A stretch of 5,729 nucleotides of DNA. Source: JBKJZO01 sp046715235 (GTDB lineage Bacteria; Actinomycetota; Actinomycetes; BP-191). The notes beneath the pieces were generated by a model that was not told the DNA's origin, did not search any database, and worked only from the letters and a program-made list of their open reading frames with translations. The stretch's first letter is position 1. Each line of letters begins with the position of its first letter. Shown here piece after piece: positions 1 through 4,947 of this stretch. Location of the stretch: contig JBKJZO010000159.1 of assembly GCA_046715235.1 (NCBI GenBank), positions 1 through 5,729 of the forward strand. Direction: 5' to 3'. Position numbers and translations under genes: made by a program.

Positions 1-183
1 GGTCTGGGATACATGGTGAGTGGCGGACTGCTGCACCTGTTCTCGCGGTACGTCGTCGGAGTCAAGATCGACAAGCCGACGCCGGCCGACCGCAGTCGAG
101 CTTTTTCTTCATCCCAATCCGCGTCTGGGGCTTCCTCATGCCGCCGCTCGGCCTGGTCATCTTCACCATCTGCCTGGTGAACG
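1..183 (+). pseudogene. Partial, internally deleted copy of a small membrane-protein gene
   Basis: This stretch is a second copy of part of the intact gene at 3751-4185. Bases 1-88 are identical to 3880-3967, and bases 90-183 match 4075-4168 with a single difference (C at 145 versus T at 4130). Between the two blocks, 107 bases of the intact gene (3968-4074) are replaced by one A, so the copy is 106 bases shorter and out of frame. The correct frame is followed through GLGYMVSGGLL and VGVKIDKPTPA, then shifts and reaches TGA at 178-180. The lost part encodes residues 73-108, the soluble loop between membrane segments 2 and 3. Homology stops at 183, where an EAL-domain sequence starts. The 5' part lies outside the window, so whether a start codon survives is unknown. 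It cannot make the normal protein. Confidence 0.88.
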
Positions 184-555
184 GTTTTCGAGCAGCTCGC
201 CGAACTTGGAGTTCAGCTGGCGCTCGACGACTTCGGGACCGGTTTCTCGTCCCTCGGTCATCTCCGGCGATTCCGAGTGAACATCCTGAAGATCGACCGG
301 AGTTTCGTCGACCGTATGACTGACGGCGAGGGTGACTCGGCGATTGTCGCCGCGGCGACAAGCATGGCTCGTGCGCTGGGAATGAGAACCGTCGGTGAAG
401 GGATTGAGACGCTTGCGCAGCTGAACGCCCTCGAAGAATTAGGGTGCGACGACGGTCAAGGTTTCTACCTAGCAAGACCAGCTCCCGCATCAGAACTCGC
501 TGCGCTTCTCGCGGACCCTCCTGACGATGCGGTGCGCGGACCCAGCACACCGTGA
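184..555 (+). pseudogene. C-terminal fragment of an EAL-domain cyclic-di-GMP phosphodiesterase
   Basis: Read from 184, the frame gives the second half of an EAL domain. It contains LALDDFGTGFSSL (the DDFGTG metal and substrate motif), ILKIDRSFV, VGEGIET and GCDDGQGFYLARP, ending at TGA 553-555. EAL domains hydrolyse cyclic-di-GMP to linear pGpG, and these motifs supply several active-site residues. The first half of the domain, including the E-x-L signature, is absent, as is any upstream sensor or GGDEF domain. The frame has a stop at 178-180, six bases before the junction, so it is not fused in frame with the preceding remnant. A GTG at 277 could start a 92-residue piece, but that would omit DDFGTG. 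The retained motifs are well preserved, which points to recent truncation. It is almost certainly inactive. Confidence 0.87.
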
Positions 556-639
556 GGCACGGCCGCGATACGGAGCAGACGACGCGCCAGCGATCTGGCC
601 CCGAGCCGATGACCAAGTCCTCGATGATGGTGACGCCAT
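556..639. other. Short gap between convergent gene remnants
   Basis: These 84 bases separate the stop of the EAL remnant from the stop of the opposing chemoreceptor remnant. There is only a weak GATGG/CCATC hairpin (about 625-639) and no convincing terminator or gene. Longer open frames crossing the gap on either strand show no recognisable protein pattern. Confidence 0.4.
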
Positions 640-1067
640 CTACCTTCGTTGCCTCCGAGCCCGTCTCCCAGGGGTCTCGGCGAGAACACAGCCTCCAGTG
701 TCCCATCTGTCGATGAGCGAACGCAGGTCACCTACTTGCTCCGACACCTCGTTGGCCTTGGTGTCCGCGCGCGCGCCCGCCTCAGTGCGTTGGACAGATC
801 TCCGATGTTCCGCGCGATGTTGGTGGAGGCGCCGGCAGCTTCAGCCGCCGCGCGTCCGAGCGTGGCTGGCGTCTGCTGTTCGACGGAGGACGCGATGGCT
901 AGCTGGTTGTCGTTGTTGGCGCGTCCGATCGCTGCTGAAATCGCCGTAATCGACTCGGCTGCTATCGACGAGTCGACGAGCAGCCGAAAAAGGCTGTGGT
1001 CAACGGAGTCGGTGGCGTTCGTCGTCTCGCCCGCGAGCGCCTTGACCTCTCCTGCAACTGGATAGGC
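640..1067 (-). pseudogene. C-terminal remnant of a methyl-accepting chemotaxis protein, frameshifted
   Basis: On the minus strand, the frame starting near 1067 encodes VAGEVKALAGETTNATDSVD, then AISAAIGRANNDNQLAIASSVEQQT and NIARNIGDLSNA. This is the descending arm of the MCP signalling domain, comparable to the family pattern VANEVKELA...TAxAT...IxxInxxQxxIASAVEEQT...IAxNI. Around 775-795 the homology moves to another frame, which continues as ADTKANEVSEQVGDLRSLIDRW, the typical C-terminal end of an actinobacterial receptor, and stops at TAG (642-640). At least one indel has therefore broken it. The hairpin tip that contacts CheA/CheW, the membrane and sensor regions, and the start are all missing. 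In-frame TGA at 1076-1074 closes the frame just upstream, and that same TGA is the stop codon of the neighbouring hydrolase. No functional receptor can be made. Confidence 0.85.
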
Positions 1068-1073
1068 CCGCCG

Positions 1074-2384
1074 TCATCGCGGAGTGCGCCCGCCGCGTCG
1101 CACGACTTGGATCTCTGGGAACCCGGGCGACGCCTTGCCGAACAGGGGGGTGGACTGCCCGCGTAGGTGGAGGTCGAAGAAGGCGCGCAGGTGGACGCGC
1201 TGGGCGCGGACCGCGCGCAGGGGGGCGAGCGGACCGAGCACCTGGGTGATCTGCTTCGGGGTCAGGCCGACGAGCGGAGCGGCCTGGGGGTAGAGGACCT
1301 CGAGGTCGGTGAACGAGATGTGCCGTGAGCCGGCCAGCACGAGCTCGCGCTTCCAGCCGTCGTGGTTCGCCCACAGCTCGTCCCAGCTCGGGTCGTGCCA
1401 TCTGCCCTGGTCGCTGCCTAGCAGGAGGAGCGGCCGGTCGGACCCGGCGGTGGCGCTGCCGCCAAGGAGGGACCCGTCCAGGTTCGCAGCCGCGCGGACC
1501 CGTGCGTCGTCGTGCATCGCGGCGAGGGCGGTCGCCCCGCCGAGGGAGTGGCCGAACATGCCCGTCCGCGAGAGGTCGAGTGCCCCCCTGAGTCCACGCG
1601 GTAGCGGCCGGCCCGCCGCATCCGGGTTCGCGCCGGTGTTGATCGCGGTCAGCTGGTCGAGGACGAACCGGGTGTCCGCGACGCGGACGGCGAGCGCCTT
1701 GGCGACGACTTCATCGTCGATCTCGACCGGCAGGGCGGTCGTCGCGACGCGCCCGTCCGGGAACTCGACCCTGCCCGCGTCGTGGGTGTGGTCGATCGTG
1801 ACGACGATGTAGCCGTGGCTCGCGAGCTCTTCGACGAGCGACGTACTCTTGTTCCTCTCGCTGCCGAGTCCCGGGGAGTACAGGACCACCGGACGGGGAC
1901 GCCGGCCGCGGAGCACAGGCGCCCGGTTTCGAGCGTGCGTGGTCGGCCACCGCAGCGTCCTGGCCGGGATGCCCATCGACTTCTCGAAGTGCGTCACGGC
2001 GCCCGGCGAGATCCAGGGAGCCAACGGGTGACCGGCGGCCCGCGCCGCTGGGTACCAGAGCTGGACCATGAGCTCCCGGGTGGGGTGGGAGGGCAGCCAC
2101 GGGTCGGTGCGGGTCTTGTCGACGAGGTGCAACGTAACCGTGCCGATGCGGCGCGGGCCGCTCGGCTTGGGGAGCGTGAGCTGCCCGGTCACGGGCGCGC
2201 CGCCCGCGGGGGCCGTCCACGACGCGCGTTCGGGGATCTGCGCGACCGGTCGCGCGACGCCACCCGCGTGGGCCGTGGCCGGGGTGGCGAGAAGCACGCC
2301 CAGTGCGGCCGTCAGCGCGACGGTCGGCAGGGCGCGTCGTCGGGGGGACCGCGAGCCGGGTGCGGGCAGGGACGAGCGTTCCAT
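1074..2384 (-). CDS. Secreted alpha/beta hydrolase, PAF-acetylhydrolase/lipase-like
   Basis: This 436-residue protein carries an export signal: basic SRSPRRRALP (11-20), a hydrophobic stretch to about residue 35, and a likely cleavage after ATAHA (about residue 40). The signal looks Sec- or possibly Tat-type. The mature part is an alpha/beta hydrolase: oxyanion-hole segment VVLYSPGLGSERN (166-178), nucleophile motif GHSLGG with Ser280, acid in NLDGS with Asp303, and general base in GSRHISFTDL with His355. The acid-segment layout and the H-x-x-F-x-D pattern resemble the plasma PAF-acetylhydrolase (PF03403) group, which cleaves ester bonds of oxidised phospholipids or short-acyl lipids. The actual substrate here is unknown. 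The ATG at 2384 is favoured by the GGAGG Shine-Dalgarno five bases upstream (2394-2390). It is third in a likely operon, 91 bases after the winged-helix gene, and its stop codon touches the chemoreceptor remnant. The frame looks intact and the triad is complete. Confidence 0.9.
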   Translation of the reverse strand: MERSSLPAPGSRSPRRRALPTVALTAALGVLLATPATAHAGGVARPVAQIPERASWTAPAGGAPVTGQLTLPKPSGPRRIGTVTLHLVDKTRTDPWLPSHPTRELMVQLWYPAARAAGHPLAPWISPGAVTHFEKSMGIPARTLRWPTTHARNRAPVLRGRRPRPVVLYSPGLGSERNKSTSLVEELASHGYIVVTIDHTHDAGRVEFPDGRVATTALPVEIDDEVVAKALAVRVADTRFVLDQLTAINTGANPDAAGRPLPRGLRGALDLSRTGMFGHSLGGATALAAMHDDARVRAAANLDGSLLGGSATAGSDRPLLLLGSDQGRWHDPSWDELWANHDGWKRELVLAGSRHISFTDLEVLYPQAAPLVGLTPKQITQVLGPLAPLRAVRAQRVHLRAFFDLHLRGQSTPLFGKASPGFPEIQVVRRGGRTPR

Positions 2385-2389
2385 GGTGT

Positions 2390-2394
2390 CCTCC
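2390..2394 (-). promoter_or_regulatory. Shine-Dalgarno of the hydrolase gene
   Basis: GGAGG on the minus strand lies five bases before ATG at 2384. It is one of the strongest ribosome-binding sites in the window, and it fixes the start that includes the complete signal peptide. The 91-base gap upstream (2385-2475) shows no clear promoter. It holds only a small CACCG-C-CGGTG palindrome without a T-run, so read-through from the upstream pair is plausible. Confidence 0.75.
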
Positions 2395-2475
2395 GGTCGG
2401 CGGGGTAGGGGTGGCGGGCACCGGCGGTGTCCGGTAGGTCTTCCAGGTCCGGGCGGGTGCGCGGCGGCGCCGGCC

Positions 2476-2763
2476 CTACGGCACGTCGGCGACCAGCGCC
2501 CGAAGCGCCGCGACGTGCGCGGTCAGGGCGGCGCGGCCGCCCGTGGTTAAGGAGAGCCACGTGGTGCGCCGCCCGTCGTGGGTTCCCTTGCGGCTACCCA
2601 CGTACCCGACGGCCGAGAGGGCCGACACGTGCTTCGACAGCACGGAGTCGCTGACCTCCAGCCGGTCCCGGACGGTGACAAACTCGGCCTCGGACACGGT
2701 GTTGAGCATCGTCACCAGGGCGAGCCGGGTGGGTGGCTGCAGCGCGGGGTCCCACTGCTCCAT
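2476..2763 (-). CDS. Small winged-helix transcriptional regulator (MarR/ArsR-like, HTH_34 type)
   Basis: This 95-residue protein is essentially one winged-helix DNA-binding domain. Residues 10-35 (PPTRLALVTMLN...EFVTVRDRL) form the first helices. SDSVLSKHVSALSAVGYV (38-55) contains the recognition helix. SRKGTHDGRRTTWLSLT (57-73) is the beta wing, and TTGGRAALTAHVAALRALV the C-terminal helix used for dimerising. The layout is that of PF13601-type (HTH_34) regulators, which bind DNA as dimers; no ligand site or cysteine sensor is visible. ATG at 2763 shares its A with the TGA of the upstream membrane protein (TGATG), and no good Shine-Dalgarno precedes it, so translation is probably coupled. 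An in-frame upstream extension into the membrane-protein gene is possible but lies entirely over that gene. The half-site array in the operon promoter (3330-3364) is its most likely target. Confidence 0.88.
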   Translation of the reverse strand: MEQWDPALQPPTRLALVTMLNTVSEAEFVTVRDRLEVSDSVLSKHVSALSAVGYVGSRKGTHDGRRTTWLSLTTGGRAALTAHVAALRALVADVP

Positions 2764-3338
2764 CAGGAGCCCAGCACCAGAGCCAGCACCCCGGCGACGG
2801 CGACGCCGGCGAGGACGCCGGCGAGGACGACGAGAGTCGCCGTGGAGTGGAAACCGGTGTTGCCGGCGGGATCGCGCTGGTAGGCCGCCCACCACCGCCG
2901 CCCACCCACGGCGTAGCCGACGCCGCCGAGCAGGGCGAACAGCGCGACCAACCATCCGCTGTGCACGAAGGCGGCCCACAGCGCTCCGCCGAACGCCATC
3001 GCGTACGCGGTCGACGCCACAGTGCCGGTGCCCCCGACGACCCGGCCCTCGAAACCCCTGACCCGCACGCCGTTGAGCGACCGGAACCGCGCGATCTGCA
3101 GGCCGCTGACGCAGAGCCAGATGAGCACGCCGATGACTGCCACACCCAGCCCCTCAGTGTCCTGGCGGGCGATGCCGACCGCGGCTGCGGCGATCTGGAC
3201 GGCGGTGGAGGTCCCGATCGAGCCGTAGAAATGCGGAGGCAGCTGCAGCCTGCCGGCCAGAGCCGAGCCCGCGGAGTCGGCGTCGCGCAGGGCGGCCGCC
3301 GCCTCCTCCGGTGTTGGGGCTGTTCCTGAAGTTTCCAT
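2763..3338 (-). CDS. Multi-pass membrane protein of unknown function paired with winged-helix regulator
   Basis: This 191-residue protein begins with an acidic, alanine-rich amphipathic helix (EEAAAALRDADSAGSALAGR, 11-30). About five hydrophobic segments follow, near residues 40-57, 63-83, 104-124, 127-145 and 167-188. A basic stretch, ARFRSLNGVRVRGFEGR (83-99), separates segments 2 and 3. No catalytic or transport motif is recognisable. A membrane protein directly followed by a small winged-helix regulator is an arrangement I associate with actinobacteria, but I cannot name the family with certainty. ATG at 3338 was chosen over in-frame upstream starts because the upstream region is the promoter: a -10 box seven bases before the A, and no Shine-Dalgarno. 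This fits a leaderless transcript. It is the first gene of the set that continues into the regulator and probably the hydrolase. Confidence 0.82.
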   Translation of the reverse strand: METSGTAPTPEEAAAALRDADSAGSALAGRLQLPPHFYGSIGTSTAVQIAAAAVGIARQDTEGLGVAVIGVLIWLCVSGLQIARFRSLNGVRVRGFEGRVVGGTGTVASTAYAMAFGGALWAAFVHSGWLVALFALLGGVGYAVGGRRWWAAYQRDPAGNTGFHSTATLVVLAGVLAGVAVAGVLALVLGS

Positions 3339-3364
3339 ACCGGAAAGTATGACACCGACTTTCC
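3330..3364 (-). promoter_or_regulatory. Operator array of three alternating GGAAA half-sites
   Basis: Reading the minus strand, GGAAAGT (3364-3358) is followed after nine bases by its perfect inverted repeat ACTTTCC (3348-3342). Five bases later comes GGAAACT (3336-3330), which pairs with ACTTTCC at six of seven positions. Two overlapping inverted repeats therefore cover the spacer, the -10 element and the start codon. Proteins bound here would block RNA polymerase. The obvious candidate is the winged-helix protein encoded second in the same operon, giving negative autoregulation. The repeats are seen directly; the binding protein is inferred. Confidence 0.65.
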
Positions 3365-3374
3365 AACTTGGCAA
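3346..3374 (-). promoter_or_regulatory. Promoter of the membrane protein/regulator operon
   Basis: On the minus strand, TTGCCA (3374-3369) and CATACT (3351-3346) are separated by 17 bases and resemble housekeeping -35/-10 elements (TTGACA, TATAAT). Seven bases after the -10 box comes the A of the ATG at 3338, the spacing expected when transcription begins at the start codon. The absence of a Shine-Dalgarno supports a leaderless mRNA, which is common in actinobacteria. The -35 box lies within about 10 bases of the end of the recognisable IS remnant. Confidence 0.72.
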
Positions 3375-3379
3375 CTAAG

Positions 3380-3538
3380 GCGACGCGCGGTGCGGGTCGA
3401 GATGACCGAGCAGTCCGGGCAGCCGTCCTCGACCGCGACGGTCTCGACCAGGACACGCCGGCCACCATCCGGCTCGACCGACACATCAACAACCCGGAAC
3501 CCGGGCAGCGCGAACGGCAACGTCGTACGGTCAGACAT
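3380..3538 (-). pseudogene. 5' remnant of an ISL3-family transposase
   Basis: From ATG at 3538 the minus strand encodes MSDRTTLPFALPGFRVVDVS, a beta-rich segment (RRVLVETVAVEDG), then CPDCSVISTRTARR. This is the N-terminus of ISL3-family transposases, in which a short beta domain leads to a CPxCG-type zinc finger followed by ...STR(V)... The first cysteine pair is Cys40 and Cys43, with the usual G replaced by S. Recognisable homology ends near residue 53 (about 3380). The second cysteine pair, the HTH and the DDE catalytic domain are absent. The open frame continues, but it runs through the neighbouring promoter and is not transposase. No matching 3' piece is present elsewhere in the window, so the element is truncated rather than simply interrupted. 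Confidence 0.78.
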
Positions 3539-3600
3539 GGCTCGTGGCTCTCTTCTGCTGGGACGGTGTGAGAACCACCAGCATGTCGAGGCCACGAGCC
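3539..3600 (-). mobile_element. Likely terminal inverted repeat of the ISL3 remnant, with nested hairpin
   Basis: The minus strand from 3600 begins GGCTCGTGGCCTCGAC, a plausible outer end of the IS. The first ten bases are repeated in perfect inverted form at 3548-3539, directly adjoining the ATG at 3538. Inside lie TGCTGG/CCAGCA (3556-3561 with 3578-3583) and GGT/ACC (3565-3567 with 3574-3576), so the transcript could form a three-stem hairpin ending at the start codon. Such structures in IS ends can limit transposase translation from read-through transcripts. The opposite IS end is not present, so the end assignment and any target duplication cannot be confirmed. Confidence 0.55.
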
Positions 3601-3750
3601 TCAAACGATCACGACACCCCGCTCAAGTGCCGAGAGCCGGTAACTGTCGGGGTGACGGCACCATGGATCGGGTGAAAGTATGGCCAGCGTTCCGTTGCCG
3701 GGTACCAATCGCGACCCTGCTGCCGCCACAACCAACGGAGATAGCGCCGC
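3601..3750. other. Upstream region of the small membrane-protein gene
   Basis: These 150 bases lie between the presumed IS end and the ATG at 3751. A 7-bp inverted repeat (CACCCCG at 3615-3621, CGGGGTG at 3648-3654) with a 26-base loop is visible, but it has no T-run and is weak. No -35/-10 pair with good spacing is apparent. GGAG at 3737-3740, ten bases before the ATG, is the likely though distant ribosome-binding site. Confidence 0.4.
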
Positions 3751-4185
3751 ATGATCATTTGGTCGCGATGGGGCATCGTTGTGCTCGCTTTTTTCGGTCT
3801 CGGGGTCGCCCTGGCATTCCTGACGATGGCCGTGCTCGGCGTTGAGGACAACGAAGGCGCAACGGCAGGTGTGTTCGTCGGTCTGGGATACATGGTGAGT
3901 GGCGGACTGCTGCACCTGTTCTCGCGGTACGTCGTCGGAGTCAAGATCGACAAGCCGACGCCGGCCGTTGTCTGGGAGCCGGTGGCGGGGACGGCGACCG
4001 GAACAGGCTTCGGGCAGCAGTACCAGCCCATTCCGGTGCTGCACCCGAGCACTGGCGAGCAGATGTGGGTGCGCCCGCAGTCGAGCTTTTTCTTCATCCC
4101 AATCCGCGTCTGGGGCTTCCTCATGCCGCTGCTCGGCCTGGTCATCTTCACCATCTGCCTGGTGAACGTGCTGACCCAAAGCTGA
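3751..4185 (+). CDS. Small membrane protein of unknown function (intact copy)
   Basis: This 144-residue protein starts MIIWSRWGIVVLAFFGLGVA, with hydrophobic segments near residues 8-30, 37-57 and 120-141. A soluble loop (about 62-118) contains HPSTGEQMWVRPQSSFFFIP. The MIIW(x)RWG start and the SSFFFIPIRVWG motif just before the last membrane segment resemble a group of small actinobacterial proteins usually annotated as hypothetical. I know of no assigned function. There are no catalytic residues or conserved cysteines to suggest one. The ATG fits the protein pattern and has GGAG ten bases upstream. A broken, nearly identical partial copy opens the window (1-183), so this locus has been duplicated or rearranged recently. 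The gene stands alone: the IS end is 150 bases upstream and the toxin-antitoxin promoter more than 150 bases downstream. Confidence 0.82.
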   Translation: MIIWSRWGIVVLAFFGLGVALAFLTMAVLGVEDNEGATAGVFVGLGYMVSGGLLHLFSRYVVGVKIDKPTPAVVWEPVAGTATGTGFGQQYQPIPVLHPSTGEQMWVRPQSSFFFIPIRVWGFLMPLLGLVIFTICLVNVLTQS

Positions 4186-4338
4186 GAAATGAGCGGGTCG
4201 CTGTGCCCTGTCCAACCAGACTCGTAGTCGCGCCGAACCAACGGCGCTGAGCAGCATGTCGGGTGCCGACGTCGCCGCAAGGTACGACTCGCTCTCCCGT
4301 AACAATTGAGACGCGCCGGCGCGAGGCAAGCCCAACGA
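4186..4338. other. Intergenic region before the toxin-antitoxin promoter
   Basis: I see no gene here. The only distinct sequence is the perfect 12-base palindrome CGCGCCGGCGCG (4312-4323), which has no loop and therefore is not a terminator, and a CAATTG palindrome just upstream (4303-4308). No T-tract terminator follows the membrane-protein gene. Confidence 0.4.
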
Positions 4339-4374
4339 CCTTGACCGCCTTGACCTCCTTGACAGCCTTGACCT
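4339..4374 (+). repeat. Four tandem 9-bp repeats CCTTGACNN in the antitoxin promoter
   Basis: Four adjacent units, CCTTGACCG, CCTTGACCT, CCTTGACAG and CCTTGACCT, keep the first seven bases identical with an exact 9-base period (starting at 4339, 4348, 4357 and 4366). Each carries a TTGAC(C/A) that resembles a -35 element; the third is a perfect TTGACA. The array ends about 37 bases before the antitoxin GTG, a position suited to an operator or to alternative -35 boxes. Confidence 0.85.
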
Positions 4375-4379
4375 ACGCT
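4350..4379 (+). promoter_or_regulatory. Probable promoter of the antitoxin-toxin operon
   Basis: TTGACC (4350-4355, within the second repeat unit) and TACGCT (4374-4379, a TAnnnT -10) are separated by 18 bases. Transcription would start near 4386, leaving a short leader with GAGGAG (4401-4406) four bases before the GTG at 4411. Other repeat units have poorer -10 spacing. The overlap of the -35 with the repeat array implies control at this point. Confidence 0.5.
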
Positions 4380-4410
4380 GTTGTCCCTACGCCGTGACGT
4401 GAGGAGCTGA

Positions 4411-4947
4411 GTGTCAGTGTCAACCGTGGCGGCGAATGGGTACGAAAGCGCGCTGATTGACGCAGTCACTGACGGTCTGCACGGCCGCGTACGGGCGCTC
4501 ATTGCAGCGGGGGCAGACCCCGCAAAGCTAGGCAGCCCGGAGGAGCTAGCGAACCGGATGCTTGCCGCGGTGCCGTGGGCGCATCCCTGGGATGAACAGA
4601 TCGGCCCGTTCTATGACACGGCCGGACTCACGCTTTATCTGGGTGTGAGCAAGCAGGCGCTCGCGGATCGTGTTGCTCGCCGCCGTCTGCTCGCCGTGAT
4701 GGTCGATGGCCGCGTGCTGTACCCCGCCCGTCAGTTTGCCGGCCGGCAGCTGATCCCCGGTTTGGCCGATACGCTCGCTGAGTTTCGCGACGTTCCGGTC
4801 GACGGGTGGGCGATCGCTGCCTGGCTGACCACTCCGGCGGCAGCGTTGACCGGTGCGACGCCGCTCGACTGGCTGACCGCGCGCCGCCGTGTTGACGCTG
4901 TGCGCGGGCTCGCCGCTCAGCACGCCGCCCGCTGGAGCGCGCCGTGA
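4411..4947 (+). CDS. Antitoxin of a RES-type toxin-antitoxin pair (Xre/MbcA/ParS-like C-terminus)
   Basis: This is a 178-residue protein. Residues 68-104 (YDTAGLTLYLGVSKQALADR...LLAVMVDGRVLYP) form a helix-turn-helix followed by a beta turn, the likely DNA-binding part. Residues about 114-175 (LIPGLADTLAEF...WAIAAWLTTPAAALTGATPLDWL...VRGLAAQHAARW) match the toxin-binding domain of the MbcA/ParS/Xre group (DUF2384/PF09722). In that family the domain covers the active site of the RES toxin and the complex represses its own promoter. The GTG at 4411 follows GAGGAG by four bases; an in-frame GTG at 4417 is an alternative. The stop overlaps the toxin start (GTGA). The N-terminal 65 residues resemble nothing I can name. 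Regulation is probably through the repeat array upstream. Confidence 0.85.
   Translation: MSVSTVAANGYESALIDAVTDGLHGRVRALIAAGADPAKLGSPEELANRMLAAVPWAHPWDEQIGPFYDTAGLTLYLGVSKQALADRVARRRLLAVMVDGRVLYPARQFAGRQLIPGLADTLAEFRDVPVDGWAIAAWLTTPAAALTGATPLDWLTARRRVDAVRGLAAQHAARWSAP

Noticed and set aside
62..706. Minus-strand open frame of 214 codons across the left end
   Set aside because: It runs antisense to the membrane-protein and EAL remnants in an arginine-rich frame with no family pattern, and overlaps the MCP remnant in the wrong frame.
765..779. Alternating GC run as possible Z-DNA or simple repeat
   Set aside because: It is too short and ordinary for this base composition. It is of interest only as a possible slippage site near the MCP frameshift.
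649..1065. Plus-strand open frame of 138 codons
   Set aside because: It is the antisense shadow of the chemoreceptor remnant, whose minus-strand frame carries the recognisable signalling-domain sequence.
1782..2408. Plus-strand open frame of 208 codons opposite the hydrolase
   Set aside because: The opposite strand has signal peptide, catalytic triad and ribosome site; this frame is Arg/Gly-rich without motifs, as expected of high-GC shadows.
2594..3604. One 336-codon minus-strand frame joining the transposase start to the membrane-protein region
   Set aside because: Only the first ~53 residues after the ATG at 3538 look like transposase. The rest crosses a promoter and overlaps the membrane protein and regulator in a shadow frame.
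3674..3682. GAAAGTATG also present in the operator region (3343-3351)
   Set aside because: It is a 9-base match without the inverted partner half-site or a nearby promoter, so I treat it as coincidence rather than a second regulator site.
4339..4374. Possible CRISPR-like array
   Set aside because: The units are 9 bp and directly abutting, with only two variable bases and no spacers; there are no cas genes nearby.
3609..4502. Minus-strand open frame of 297 codons with GQGGQGGQG
   Set aside because: The Gly/Gln repeat is the translation of the 9-bp promoter repeats, and the frame is antisense to the intact membrane protein.
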